NCBI RefSeq assembly: GCF_010093535.1 | Contig: NW_022985176.1 | Location: forward strand, 435,769-499,768 | Origin: Lindgomyces ingoldianus | Taxonomy: Eukaryota; Ascomycota; Dothideomycetes; Pleosporales; Lindgomycetaceae | Direction of reading: 5' to 3' | Length of the DNA stretch: 64,000 nt | Shown: positions 48,214-59,194 of the stretch, in pieces | How positions within the stretch are numbered: position 1 is the first letter of the stretch | How the letters are laid out: each line of letters opens with the position of its first letter | Made by a program: the position numbers and the translations under genes | The notes under the pieces: generated by a model | Told to the model about the DNA's origin: nothing | The model's input: the letters and a program-made list of their open reading frames with translations, nothing else | The model's database searches: none

Positions 48214-48973
48214 GTTAAGTCTATTTATAATAAAGGCTTACTATTATTTAAACATAAGTTTTTTACTATCTATAAAGTTCTTAATCTTAGGCATAAGTTT
48301 AGTAAAGTAGCTTTAAAAAAGCTTAAAAGTGCCTAAAAAGTCTCTTACTATTAGTGTAGCAGAGGTAATTTAAGGCATTATTAAAAGTAATTTAGTAGTT
48401 AGTAAAAGTTAATTAAGACTAATAGTTTTTAATCTAGTTAGCTGTTTAATTTATACTCTTAATTAAGTAACTTAGTTTTTAAGAGCTATGCTGCTAAAAT
48501 TTAACTCTAAATCTAGTAGGTTTTTAGCTTTAGGTCTTACAAAAGAGGGTTTAGCTATTAAAGTTAGTAGTTATTTAGCTTTAGTAGTAAAAATCTTGCC
48601 TTAGCTATAGCTAAAGCGTGTTGTAAGCTTTGTACTAAGGTCTAAGAGTAGTTAAAGGTTAGGCATTAGTAGTTGTCTTTAATCTTAATAAGTTATTAGT
48701 AGTTTTTAAGTTTCTACTTTAGCACACTTTTTACAACTTTTCTAAAGGTAATCTTAATTACTAAGAATAGAAAGTTCTAAAGTTAAAAGCTTTAGTTAAT
48801 AGAAGGTCTTTAAAATTTTATTTATAATAACTAAATAATTTAATATAATAGTGTGTAAAAACTGTAACCTAAACTAAATTAAACACTTTCTAAAGTTTAA
48901 TGTAGTTAAACAAATAATTAATATAATATTATTAATAGAGCTGTTACTAGTAAAAGTAAGTTTTCTAATATAA
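48214..48973. other. Unassigned AT-rich repeat remnant
   Basis: Extremely AT-rich sequence with stops in all six frames. It flanks the stack on the right and is followed by an LTR-like element. It may be an eroded part of the Ty3/gypsy element of which 49264-49348 is a piece, but no motif shows this. Confidence 0.35.
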
Positions 48974-49263
48974 TGTAACAGCACAGGCAAGACAATAGGT
49001 CTAAATGCAGTAGGAATCTACTTAGAGGCATATAGAAGTGCGTGGGGACTCTGAACCTAGGAATACTATTAACACCTATAGGCCTTGTACAAAAGGATAT
49101 TAGAAAACTATTAAGCTAGCTACAGGGGCAAGGTGCGACTAAATACATAAGGGAATAGGGGTAACTGCAGGGGACTAGGTCGAGTCATGGTCAGGACCGA
49201 TACGGGGGCCCTTCGGATAGGATCCGAGCGACCCGAGATGGAACGATTCGTAGAATCGTTACA
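48974..49263. mobile_element. Putative solo LTR, 290 bp, GC-richer
   Basis: Starts TGTAACAG and ends TCGTTACA (6-bp inverted ends TGTAAC/GTTACA), the form of an LTR. Base composition is much closer to the unmutated genome (gggggcccttcggataggat near 49204-49223) than the surroundings. No target duplication is seen (tataa left, atcac right) and no second copy is in the window, so the assignment rests on the ends and the sharp composition change. Confidence 0.45.
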
Positions 49264-49348
49264 ATCACTAAACCCTTGATAAAAATACTATCTAAGATTA
49301 GTTTCTGCTGCCTATTATATAGAATATAATAAACTAACTCTATAGAAT
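49264..49348 (+). pseudogene. Ty3/gypsy reverse-transcriptase fragment
   Basis: About 80 bp align with 54025-54105 of the Ty3/gypsy remnant: same words aaaaatactatttaagattagtttct and ataataaactag. It breaks off at the Copia-C solo LTR that follows. Confidence 0.5.
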
Positions 49349-49677
49349 TGTTAGATATGCGCACCTACTGTCAAGACAGGAGGAACGCTGGACGAAAGCT
49401 GCTACATAGTACGAGCAATAAGCTCGAACAGTATGTTGCTGCAATTGCTGCATGTTGCAGCATTTTGCAACTAATTGCAGCATGTTGCAGCTGGTCGCGC
49501 ATAGAGCTAGTGCGCGAGGGACTCGGACCGGAAAAACAAAGCCGAGCAACACAAGCAGAGCAGACAAAAAGAAAAACAAACATTGATAAATTAATACAAT
49601 AAATCATCATCCTATACATCATATCCAAAACCCATCATTTATCTCAGGAAGCCTAGAAACAGTGCTTTAATCTAACA
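49349..49677 (+). mobile_element. Copia-C solo LTR (329 bp), short minisatellite
   Basis: TGTTAGAT ... ATCTAACA with the duplication agaat on both sides (49344-49348 and 49678-49682). About five units of the 10-bp minisatellite. Less mutated than the copy at 366. Confidence 0.85.
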
Positions 49678-49714
49678 AGAATACTTGTTAGTAATTAGCA
49701 TTTAACTCTACTCT

Positions 49715-50075
49715 TGTCAGATTGAAGCACTGTTTCTGGGCTTCCTGAGATGAATGATGGGTTTGGATATGATGTATGGGATGATGATTTATTTTTTTGA
49801 TTTATTGATCCTTTTTCTGCTCTACTCGTGTTGCTCGGCTTTTTGTTTTGCCGATCCGAGTCCCTCGCGCACTTGCCCTATGCGCGACCAGCTTGCAACA
49901 TGCTGCAATTTGCTGCAAAATGCTGCAACATGCTGCAACATGCTGCAAAATGCTGCAATTTGCTGCAACATGCAGCAATTTGCAGCAACATACTGTTCGA
50001 GCTTATTGCTCGTACTATGTAGCAGCTTTCGTCAAGCGTTCCTCCTGTCTTGACAGAAGGTGCGCATATCTGACA
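49715..50075 (-). mobile_element. Copia-C solo LTR (361 bp) with proven empty site
   Basis: TGTCAGAT ... ATCTGACA, the least mutated ends in the window, with the duplication actct (49710-49714 and 50076-50080). Removing the LTR and one pentamer leaves a 22-bp junction equal in length to copy 1 at 18810 and differing only by one C/T and one G/A change. About ten minisatellite units. Confidence 0.9.
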
Positions 50076-50080
50076 ACTCT

Positions 50081-52042
50081 TTTGTAATGCTCTGTGCTTT
50101 ATATGCATAGAAATTAATTAACAGTCTCTTACTAGGTCTACTATTGCTAATTTACAGTGCGCAGCTAATTTATTATTATATCTTAGCTCTGCTACATAAG
50201 TTACATTAGACTGTTGTAATTCCTTTAATTTGCACCCTCTTAGCTTGCTGTACAAGGTGTTTAAGTGTAGCTAGTCTAAGGTGTCTAAGACGCTTATGCT
50301 ATAGCTCTACTAATGCCTTTTATAGACTATGTTTAGTTCTTAGGTTAATTATATATATATAATATAAGCTCTCTTATAGTAGATAGTACGCTAACACCTA
50401 TTAGCTATAAATCTCTATAAGATCTCTAATTATTATTCTATCTAGAGCCTTTAAAGTAGTTAGCTCTACTTATGTATCCTACTAGATTCCTCTTTGTTGT
50501 AGTAGGCAGAACAAGACTAGGTTGCACAACAGGTCTAGGCACAGTGCAATGTTATGTAGTATAAGACTGTATACTTAACTATGTGTTCTATGCTTACTTT
50601 TTAAGCTTAGTGTAATTAATCTATAGCTTTAAATTTATATATAAGAGTTTCTAGACTAGATAAAGTCTTTTAGTGTTAGTAAACAATAGTTATAGATCTA
50701 ATTAGAATTATTTATAATATAGCATGTTAAGCCTAAGTTAAGGATAAATAATTCTTTTAGTAGATATCTATTCTAGTTTAAATTAACTATAGCTAGTAAT
50801 GCAGCTGCCTTAATTCTTAATACTTCTTAGCCTTTAAGTTAGTTTTCTTATATCTCTAGCATAGGTGTATATAAACTCTTTAAAATTAGTATCTTTAAAT
50901 TATGTCTACGCTGCTCTCTAAGTAGGCCTTAAAATTCTAAGTTATACTTACACTTTAATGCTATAAGCTTTTTAACTTTTTTATTTAGCATCTACTAGTC
51001 TAGTGCTCTGTCTAAATAGACATAAAAGTAATCCTTTAGTATATAAATATGTCTACATGTAGGATATTTAGTGCCTTTTGTTTTAGCAGGTTTCTAGCTT
51101 AAAAATAACTTCCTGTTATTTTTTTAATAACATTAATGTTAAAGTCTACTTTATTTTCTTAACATTATAACTTTTACACTACAGGCGTCTTTATTTATGC
51201 CCTAGGTAGTTTTCTTACTTTTAGTAAAATATAATAAGTTATCTATTATAAAGGCAGCTTTATGCTTTTTTATATATATTAGATAATTTAACATTATGTG
51301 TTTTTAAAAGCTCTTTATTATTTTTTTTTAATTTATGTTTAACTAGTGTAAACTGTCTGCTTTTCTAAAAAGTTATAGACTAATAAAAGGCAACTTTATT
51401 TATAGTAGTTAGAAAGTCCTTTGTAACAGCATTAAACTGTGTTATTTCTAGAACATTTTGTGTCTCTGCTTCTATAGCAGCGTAATTATACTCTGCTAGC
51501 TACAGGTCTTATGTGCTTATGTTTCTTAGTAGCTTTAAAAATGTATTATATTAGTTGCGCACATGTTCTTATTTAAATTAGTTGTTAATACTAACTATAG
51601 CTTTAAAGTTTATAATCTACTATTTAAGTAGTTAATCTAGGGAACAGCATGTACACTGTAGATGCAGGCTAACTATTAACTAGATAAAGATAATAATCTA
51701 TTAAAAGCTTAATTACTCTTTTTTATAATTATGTCTATTACTCTTATACTTGTTAGCCTTAATCTTGTAGTATTTAATAGCTTCTTTAAAGGCTCTAAGA
51801 CTGCTTGTTAATAGCTTGTTTATGTGCGTAGGCGTTTTAACATTAGAGGCTGGTGAAAACTTAGCTATTAGCGGCATCTCTGGAGCTCTTAGTTTGGAGA
51901 TCATTTAGGTGGTCAACTTAGGATCCACTTGCGGCCAGATGCTGTGCGCTACACATCTCAATTGCAGCTGCATCATCTAGGCTCTGTAGTCAGTGTGGTC
52001 TCGAAGGACGACTGTCACGTCTCGAGGAGGCTGGGTGGCCAT
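50081..52042 (-). pseudogene. Copia-C Gag/integrase remnant (copy 2)
   Basis: Minus-strand ATG at 52042 starts MATQPPRDVTVVLRDHTDY, without the TGA seen at codon 7 in copy 1. Then MMQLQLRCVAHSIWPQVD, with Trp/Gln codons as stops. It continues with ISKLRAPEMPLIAKFSPAS (51900-51845) and AFKEAIKYYKIKANKYKS. The zinc-knuckle, protease and first integrase parts follow in decayed form to about 50081. Because it carries different stops from copy 1, the two were mutated independently. Confidence 0.75.
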
Positions 52043-52074
52043 TTTGTATTAATGGAGGCACTGAGACTCTTAAT

Positions 52075-52406
52075 TATTAGATTAAAGCACTGTTTCTAGG
52101 CTTCCTAAGATAAATGATGGGTTTTAGATATAATGTATAGGATGATGATTAATTGTCTTAATTAATTAATGTTTCTTATTCTTTTTTTTTCTGCTCTGCT
52201 CGTGTTGCTCGGCTTTGTTTTTCCAGTCTGAGTCCCTCGCGCACTAGCCCTATGCGCGACCAGCTGCAACATGCTGCAATTTGTTGCAAAATGCTGCAAC
52301 ATGCAGCAATTTGCAGCAACATACTGTTCGAGCTTATTGCTCGTACTATGTAGCAGCTTTCGTCCAGCGTTCCTCCTGTCTTGACAGTAGGTGCGCATAT
52401 CTAACA
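52075..52406 (-). repeat. Copia-C 5' LTR (copy 2)
   Basis: 332 bp. Plus-strand start TATTAGATTAAAGC (mutated TGTTAGAT), end ATCTAACA. About six minisatellite units. The internal sequence adjoining at 52074 is identical in order to that at 20812 of copy 1. Confidence 0.85.
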
Positions 52407-52990
52407 TAGTGTCTAAAGAACTCTAGGCCTAGGAGAAGGTTAGGTGTTTAAAAAAGGAAGGGAACTTAGCCTAGACAGGTGTACAGGCTGTTAACGCGGA
52501 GTTATAGAAGTAGAGAGGTGCGGCTAACTGTAGTTTGCCCTTTAACAGTAGTATAAGGTGCTTAGGTTAAACAGTTCCTAATTAGAAACAAGATAAAGGT
52601 ATATATAGTGTAAAATATATAATTAGTATTACTTCTTTTTAAAAAGTAGTAATGCTAATTAGTCTATGTAATAATAAACTAAACTTTAATTACAACCTTT
52701 TATAATAGTTAGGATCTTAAACTATATACATAGGGTTTTCTAGGTTGCGCGCCTTAAGCGCTGTTAGCGCTTATGCTCTAGCAGCGCGCATTGCATACAC
52801 TGCATGCAATTGTCTTCTGCTTATTAGATAATGCATTTAGTTATGTATTAGTCTAATAACTCTGTCTATTCCTTGTCTGTTAGGTCACGTGACTTAACTG
52901 GTGGGGTGATAAGAGGGTTCTAGCCTTGTTTGTTTAAACAGTGGGGCACAGTAGGTTAGTAGCTTACAGTCTAATCGTAGGTCGTAACAA
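52407..52990. other. Spacer before the Ty3/gypsy remnant
   Basis: Mixed composition. It includes a GC-richer palindromic stretch gcgcgccttaagcgctgttagcgctt near 52747-52775 and gtcacgtgac near 52884. No frame is recognised. It may hold the Gag part or leader of the Ty3/gypsy element. Confidence 0.35.
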
Positions 52991-55900
52991 AAGGTTACTA
53001 AAAATATAGACTTTAGACAGACTAGGTACAACAACAGGAAACTAATATAGAAAATATTAAGTTAGACAAAACCCTAGATTACAATGTTATATACTATAAT
53101 GCAAAAGCGCTAGTAGCAGTTAGACAGAGAATTAGCTAAAGCCTTACAACAGAATTTACATTAGAGAAACGCAAAGGAATTGCCCTAATTAATAGCAGAT
53201 GCATGTTTACTGCTGTAGACTTTAACTAGGTAGATAATTAGAACATACTATATAACGTAAAGAATTAACTTTTTAAGGTCTTACTTATAGACGCATTATT
53301 AATTAAGTTTAAAAAAAGATACATCTGCCTTAAAATAACAGAACTTAAGCTAGGAACAAAGAACACCTATAACTAAAAGTCCTTTAGTATATTACTATTA
53401 GAAGGTAAATACTAAGCTATACTAGGCTATAACTAGCTACGTAAACATAACTCTAAGATTAACTAGAGAAACATAACTATCTAGACTCTTAAACAACACG
53501 CTACTATAACCTAGTTAGCGTGCTACAAAGATACTTGTCTAGCACATAAACAAGTAAAGCAAGGAGCTAGTTAGTACCCTAAGAAGTAAAAACTAAAAAA
53601 GTTCCCCTACTAGAAATTTAAGGCTAGAGTAATCTAAATAATAAAAGAAAAACTAAAGAAAACTACACTTAAGGAAATGCCTACTAACAAAGAAGTAAAA
53701 TAGGCTAGAATGTATTAAATAAGGCAAGAAGTAGAGTACACAATCTCTAAAGAATATAGCAACTACTAAGACATGTTTAAAACCTCTAAAGACCTAAAAG
53801 AACTTCTACTACATTAGCTTTAGAACTACGCTATAAACCTAAAACTAAACCTATAGTTAAAAACTTATAAGCTAAGGCTTTTAATAAAACTAAAAGAAAA
53901 AGGCATTATAAGAATATGTAAATAAAATGCTAGCAAAAGGCTATATCTAAGAAAGTAATAGCCTAATAGCATTAGCAGTAGTATTTACAAAGAAGAAAGA
54001 AGAAAAAATAACAGTTTATTAAGACTATTAAACTCTTAATAAAAACACTATTTAAGACTAGTTTCTACTTCTAATTATATAGGACATTATAAACTAGTTA
54101 GCAGGAACTACACATTTTACAAAATTTAATGTACAAAACAGGTTTAATAAAATACAGATTAAAGAAGGCTATAAATAAATAACTGCTTTTAGAACTCTAA
54201 GCGCCTTATATAAACTTTTTATTATACTGTTTAGATTAACTAACGCTCTAGCTATGTTCTAAAGAGTAATTAACACTGCGCTTAATCTATACCTAGACAT
54301 CTTTATGTTAGTATATTTAGACAATGTCTTTATCTACACAAAGTAGGACAAGCTAGACTACGTTACAAAGGTAAAGCTAGTCCTAAACTAATTACAAAAA
54401 TATAAACTCTACCTATAACTTTTAAAATGTAAATTTAATGTATAGGAAACTAAATACCTTAGATTTATTATTAACAGAAAAAAAGTAAAAATAAACTGTA
54501 TAAAAGTAAAAAAAAGTAATAGAGTAGCTAACACCTATATGTATAAAAGAAGTTAAAGGATTTCTTAGACTAATAAAGTACATATAATGTATAATAAAGG
54601 ACTACTTAAAGATTACACTACTACTTACTAATACTACTGTAAAAGACACAGAACTTAAACTAAAGTTTCTATAAACCTCTAAGATAAAGAAAGCTTTTAA
54701 AAAACTTAAGATAATTATAACTAGTAAACTAGTTATATAAATGTATAACCTAAAACTTAAAACTAAGCTACATATAAATGCATTGCTAAGAGCAGAGGGA
54801 GCAGTCTTCCTCTAGAAACAGGAGAACAGATAATAGCCCCTAGTAGCTTACTATGTAGCTAAGTTCTTACTATTAAAATAAAAGTATAACATTTCTAATA
54901 AAGAACTTAAAGCTATAGTAAATGTGCTTAGAGCTTAGAAAACTAAACTGTAAAGAACTAGACAGTAGTTTATTATTTTTACTAACTACTCTAACCTAGT
55001 TACCTTTTTAATAATAAAGAAACTATTACTAATGCATGTATAATAAGCTATAGAATTAGCCTAGTTTAATTTTATAATAAAAAATGCAGTAAGCACTAAC
55101 AATTAACAGACAAACGCCTTAAGTAGGCGCGCTAATTACTTTAAAGAAAAAGAAGATAACACAGAAGAATTTACACTATTTAAAAAGACAGATAATAGAT
55201 TAGTTTATAATAAACTAAATCTAAAAAAAACTATTTAATCCCTTACTATAGCAGAGCAGGGATAGAAGAACCTTGTCTAAGAATGCTATAAGGCACTAAT
55301 GTTTAGACACCTAAGAATTAGAACACTCTAGAAAAAGATTAAAGCTATAATCTTTTAAAATATTCTAAAACTAAAGCAGCTGTGTATAGAGATTCTCTAA
55401 GAATGTAACATCTATAATAAAAACAACCTAAGGCGCTATAAGATGTATAGTCACCTACAGTTAATAAGAGCCTCTAAACAGCTCTAAATAATAATAATAA
55501 TAGATTTTATTACTAGGCTCCTACTATTACATAAACCTAGAACTAAAAGACTCTGTAATATAATAGCAGTTGCTCTAGATAAGACAACAAAATTTCTATA
55601 TACTTAGCTTATAAAAAGAGCATAACAGCTAAGAAATTCTTATATAAATTAAAATAAAATGTATTTTTAGTCTATAGCTCCCTACTAATTATTATCTTTA
55701 ATAGAGATAAACTGTTTACAAGCAAGTTCTAGAAAGCTGCTATAAGACACCTTAGAATAGAACACAGGCTGCTTATAGTATATTACCTATAAATAGACAG
55801 CTAAACTAAAAGAGTAAACACTAAAATAGAAAAGTACTTAAGAAATTATAAATTCTATAACTAGTTAAATTAGGCAGAATAGCTTTTTATAGCATAATTA

Positions 55901-56725
55901 GTAATTAACACAGTAAAATTAGCTATAATAAAGAAAACACCTTTTAGGGCTAGTTTTAGCTATTATTTTTATTATACACTTTACAGGACGCAACTAATAG
56001 ATCTACTAAAAACTACTACCTATTTCTTTTACTTATTAAGACTACATTAAGAATTAGTAGTTAAAGTAAGAATTAGTTTAAAAAAAAACATAAATAAAGC
56101 TTAATAAAAAAAGTTCTAAGATTTAGCCTAAAGATTATGTATACTTAAAAACTAAAAATCTCTGCACTTTTAGACCCTTCTAGAAATTTGCAGAAAAACG
56201 CATAGGTCTGTACCTAGTATTATAGACATAACAAAAAAACTATAAACTTAAGCTACTAAAAAATATATGTGGAGGATAAAATAGCCTAGCAGTAGCCGTT
56301 CAGAAGATCGGACGAAGCGACTCTCCTATCTAAGAGAGCTGAAGGCTCTCCTTATATACACCGAGCTTCGGAACATAATATCTCCAGATCCCGAGCTGCG
56401 TCCCAGGCTCTGAGCTCCAGTCCCAGGCTCCGAGCCCCAGCCAAGGCTCTTAGTATACGCGACAAAATATGTATACACTTATAGTTCTACATTTTAAAGC
56501 TTAAAGTAGCACTTAAAGAAATACCCCTTTCTATAACTAAATAGAGAGACATAGAAGTTAAGTATAAAGTTAAACAAATAGTTAATGCTTAAAAAAGAAA
56601 AGAATTTCTAGTAAAATAAAAAAAATAGCTTACTAGTAAGAATATATAGAAACTTATTAAGAATCTAATAAACGCCTTACAGCTTTTTTAAGATTACTAG
56701 GCGTCCCTTCGAACTAGAACTAGCC
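52991..56725 (+). pseudogene. Ty3/gypsy Pol polyprotein remnant
   Basis: Plus-strand blocks in Ty3/gypsy order: aspartic-protease region around 53130-53480 (poor); RT region 53760-54560 starting YQDMFKTSKDLKEL (about 53767) and containing VYLDNVFIYTK at 54308-54342, where the family has YLDD; RNase H around 54700-55130 (INALLRAEGAVFL, NISNKELKAIVNVLRA); integrase around 55270-56080 with a HHCC-like start (RHLRIRTLQKKIKA) and IIIDFITRLLLLHKPRTKRL near 55495-55550; and a C-terminal chromodomain-like piece ending FLRLLGVPSN near 56690. Frames change several times and stops are TAG/TAA. No LTRs of its own are recognised. RNA copying and integration is the family role; dead here. Confidence 0.75.
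56268..56464 (+). mobile_element. GC-rich 197-bp insertion in the Ty3 integrase end, putative solo LTR
   Basis: TGTGGAGG ... ACGCGACA interrupts the words LLKN and MYTLIVLHF of the Ty3 frame. The flanks share aaaatat, so a target duplication of 5-7 bp is likely, although the left flank has two extra bases. It contains a TATATA-like box (56354-56360) and repeated ccaggctc(t/c)gagc words. Poorly mutated compared with its host element, so younger or too short for RIP. Confidence 0.5.
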
Positions 56726-57679
56726 TAGAGAAAGTTCCCTAGACTAAAAAACATTAGCAGCTAAAGAAGCTATAGCAGCATTAGATAGCTGTAATGTAGG
56801 AAGCCCTTAATTCTACAACATAGGCTAAGGAGAAGGAAGACTAGCAGTGTTTACTTTAAGTGCTTTAATCTTATCTAGTAATAAAAAGTTTTCTTTTAGA
56901 TACTTTACTTTTTAATTCTCTAGTAAATTAAGCTATTTCTAAGACTACGCTTTTTAAGCATAGATAGACTGCAACTTCTTTAGATTCTTAGTGTTACACT
57001 TCACTACATATTTAAGAAGAAACTACTTTTACTTTATTTTTTTCTTTACTAAAGCCTCTTTCTGCTTTTACTAAGCTTAGGCATCTTTTATTTTTTAAAG
57101 CTGCTTATACTTCTTCTTTAAATAATTTTACACTGCATTAGAAATAAAAGTGTTATAGTAACTTTCTGTTTAAACACACTCTACACACTTATCTAATAAT
57201 AAAGTTAAAATGTAAGAGGAGCTACTTAAGTAATAAAGGCTACAGGGTTGCATTTTTATATAATAAAGAGGATTAAAGCACGCAACAGCGCGTAAACAGC
57301 GTGCGCATGTAGACTAACAAGAAGACTAACAAAGCATAGTTAAGAAAGATAGACATCTATAAAGCATGCATAAAAGAGCACTTACTAGATAATAAGAAAT
57401 TCTAACACTTATAATAGTGTAAGCAGAACAGTAAGAACGCTAATAAGAAAAAGAGCCTGCATATTACAACCTACTGTTAGACTATAAGCTACTAACCTTC
57501 TATGCCCTACTGTTTAGACAAATAAGGCTAGAATATTTCTATTACTCTAACTACTAAGTTATGTAACCTAATAAATAAAAAATAAACAAAGCTATTAAAC
57601 TAATATATAAAGGAATGCATTATTTAATAAGCTAAAGATGTTTAAGCGCAAGTAAATGTTACTGCGTATAGTAAGAAAC
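56726..57679. other. Decayed repeat sequence, no gene assigned
   Basis: Stops in all frames. A minus-strand frame around 57190-56900 (charged, Lys/Glu-rich) and a plus-strand stretch around 56740-56870 are partly open but match nothing recognised. Probably the 3' part of the Ty3/gypsy element and other remnants. Confidence 0.3.
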
Positions 57680-57756
57680 TACACTGTACACTACTATTAC
57701 TCTTGCTACTTAAGTGCTTATACTATAAGCAGCTAGCTAAAAGAGCCTATTTAACA
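57680..57756 (+). repeat. Copia-A LTR 3' end fragment
   Basis: About 75 bp equal to the inverse of 5812-5890: ctacttaagtgcttatac... to cctatttaaca. It ends exactly at the LTR end, so it was cut on the left only. Confidence 0.75.
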
Positions 57757-57928
57757 TTAAAAGTGTTTTATCTTATTTAAAAGCCTAAAGTGTAGGCTGT
57801 ATTTAATGTTCTTTTAGCACATCTAAGTAGTATTGTTAGAAATGCATTAGTGTAGAAAAAGTAGTTTAGTAGAGTCTTAGCAAAAGTAAGCAACTTAGGT
57901 GTGTGAGCAGCTCGCCTGTGGTGTATGT
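57757..57928 (-). mobile_element. pogo/Fot1 end fragment
   Basis: Matches the right arm of the fold-back element (10897-11068) in mutated form, ending GTATGT followed by TA. It lies inside a fragment of the end of element D (the next bases continue that end), as if the pogo element had inserted at TA in it. Confidence 0.65.
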
Positions 57929-57969
57929 TACTTAGCATTGCTAAGAATCTAGAGAATTTTGCATAACAA
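57929..57969 (+). repeat. Mutated terminus of an element D relative
   Basis: TACTTAGCATTGCTAAGAAT and following bases to cataacaa are the right end of element D (33021-33062) with C-to-T/G-to-A changes. This shows that the TIR family is repeated and, unlike the copy in the stack, mutated here. Confidence 0.65.
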
Positions 57970-58180
57970 TTATCTAATAGCTATTTAGATTTTAATCCTA
58001 TGTCCCTAGAGACCCATAATATTAACCGTTTTAACTAGAGTACAACGTACTTTACTTAAATTGTACTACTTGTACAGATCACGTGAGCTGTAACAGTTAC
58101 AATACGTACGCCTACCTCTCCTCCTCCCTGCTGTACGAACGTACTCAAAACCTCACCCATACAGGCCTCGAAATCGCCCA
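57970..58180. other. Boundary between repeat block and unique region
   Basis: Composition changes from AT-rich to balanced over about 200 bp. No repeat matched elsewhere in the window and no clear gene. A cacgtg motif lies at 58081-58086. A 73-codon plus frame (58083-58304) starts here but looks accidental. Confidence 0.45.
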
Positions 58181-58785
58181 ATCGTACAGTACTACGCCTC
58201 GTTGGAAGCGCTGGCAAGAAGAGGACCGTTTCCAAATATCATCCCCAAAACTAAAGGCACCTCAGGTCATGGAACCTCCGGACGGCAAGGACGAGGGCGG
58301 GTAAGAAGCTGGAGATTGGTGGCTGATTCTTGAAGCAACTTCGTCCGGTCATCCTGGCGCATGTCTCTACTTTCTCTGGATCCCCTCGCGATGAAGACAA
58401 CGAAGAATCTGTAAGCTAATCGAGTAGGGGCGAAGGTGTGGATATGACCGATCACGAGCATGGCGAGTCGGATCCAAGTATATATCATCAGACCATCTCA
58501 GTCGAAGCGCGCTAATTCCGCATAGCAGCCAAGCCAGGATTTGAAGTGGGCGACGCATTTCTACAACTAAAGTACGATGCAGGGATTGTGCAGCTAGTCA
58601 ATCGCAGCCCTTTGAATGACCGGTGATCAGTATACAGAATTTCAGTAGCAGGTGCAAATGGACAAAGAATTATCGAAATATCAAGTATCGCAGTTGTTAT
58701 TCTTGCTATCTCGGGTCTTGCTTTTCCATCCCACACCAGATATATTAACTCCCCTTTTAGCCTATACGCTAAACCACATGCAGCT
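58180..58785 (+). pseudogene. Decayed unidentified protein-coding gene at the repeat boundary
   Basis: Two plus-strand stretches read like real protein. The first is SLEALARRGPFPNIIPKTKG and on to RSWRLVAD (about 58200-58325). After a frame change the second runs LKQLRPVILAHVSTFSGSPR (58332), MTDHEHGESDPSIYHQTISV (58447), FRIAAKPGFEVGDAFLQLKY (58518), IVQLVNRSPLNDR (58584), SVYRISVAGANGQRIIEISS (58629), IAVVILAISG (58689). Three in-frame stops (TAA, TAA, TGA) interrupt the second frame; the TGA could come from CGA by C-to-T change. No family is recognised. The balanced codons and few, RIP-type stops suggest a host gene damaged from the adjacent repeats. An intron-containing gene is the alternative. 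Confidence 0.4.
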
Positions 58786-59194
58786 TACTATATACTGTTT
58801 CCAACCCTTCCCCACTATAGCAAATCCTCCGAATCAAACGTACTCCATTTTATATTACGCGTGTGTGTCGTCCGATTGGAGACAGAGTGTTTCTAGAAGC
58901 TTGTCTGCTTTCTATATGAATGTGCTGACCGGGAACAGATTGCATGCCACCACGCGATCAAAAAACAGCCATCAATTTAGATAAATGTCTTGCATCGCAA
59001 TGCTAGATAGCCAATGGGAAGTATTCCGTAACATACATAAGTAAAGGTCGCGCAAGACGGGTGGGTAGATTGTGACTGCGTTGCGATTTGTTTAAAGCAT
59101 TGCGAACATCACAACACTAGCGGAGCTGAATCTTCTTTAACTCCCCACATCCAATTTAATGTGACTAGTTTATACGGACTCAAAAAAAACCAAC
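58786..59194 (+). promoter_or_regulatory. Upstream region of the GH28-like gene
   Basis: No gene seen apart from an accidental plus frame (58652-58984). A CCAAT box lies at 59011-59015, about 180 bp before the ATG. The start context is CCAACATGA. No clear TATA element; motif function is inferred only. Confidence 0.35.

Larger units (their letters stand above)
49678..52406 (-). mobile_element. Copia-C copy 2, truncated (5' half)
   Basis: Internal sequence 49678-49714 and 50081-52074 corresponds to about 18785-20812 of copy 1, followed by the 5' LTR 52075-52406. The 3' half (RT, RNase H, 3' LTR) is missing. A solo LTR of the same family (49715-50075) is inserted in it. The homologous site in copy 1 (18810) is the empty site for that insertion. 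Confidence 0.8.

Noticed and set aside
1..58000. Whole AT-rich block as a centromere
   Set aside because: Fungal centromeres can be AT-rich and transposon-filled, but nothing here (no satellite core, no unique AT core) separates a centromere from an ordinary RIP-silenced island; it needs CENP-A mapping.
58652..58984. 110-codon plus-strand frame
   Set aside because: Overlaps the better supported pseudogene frame in another phase and has no recognisable content.
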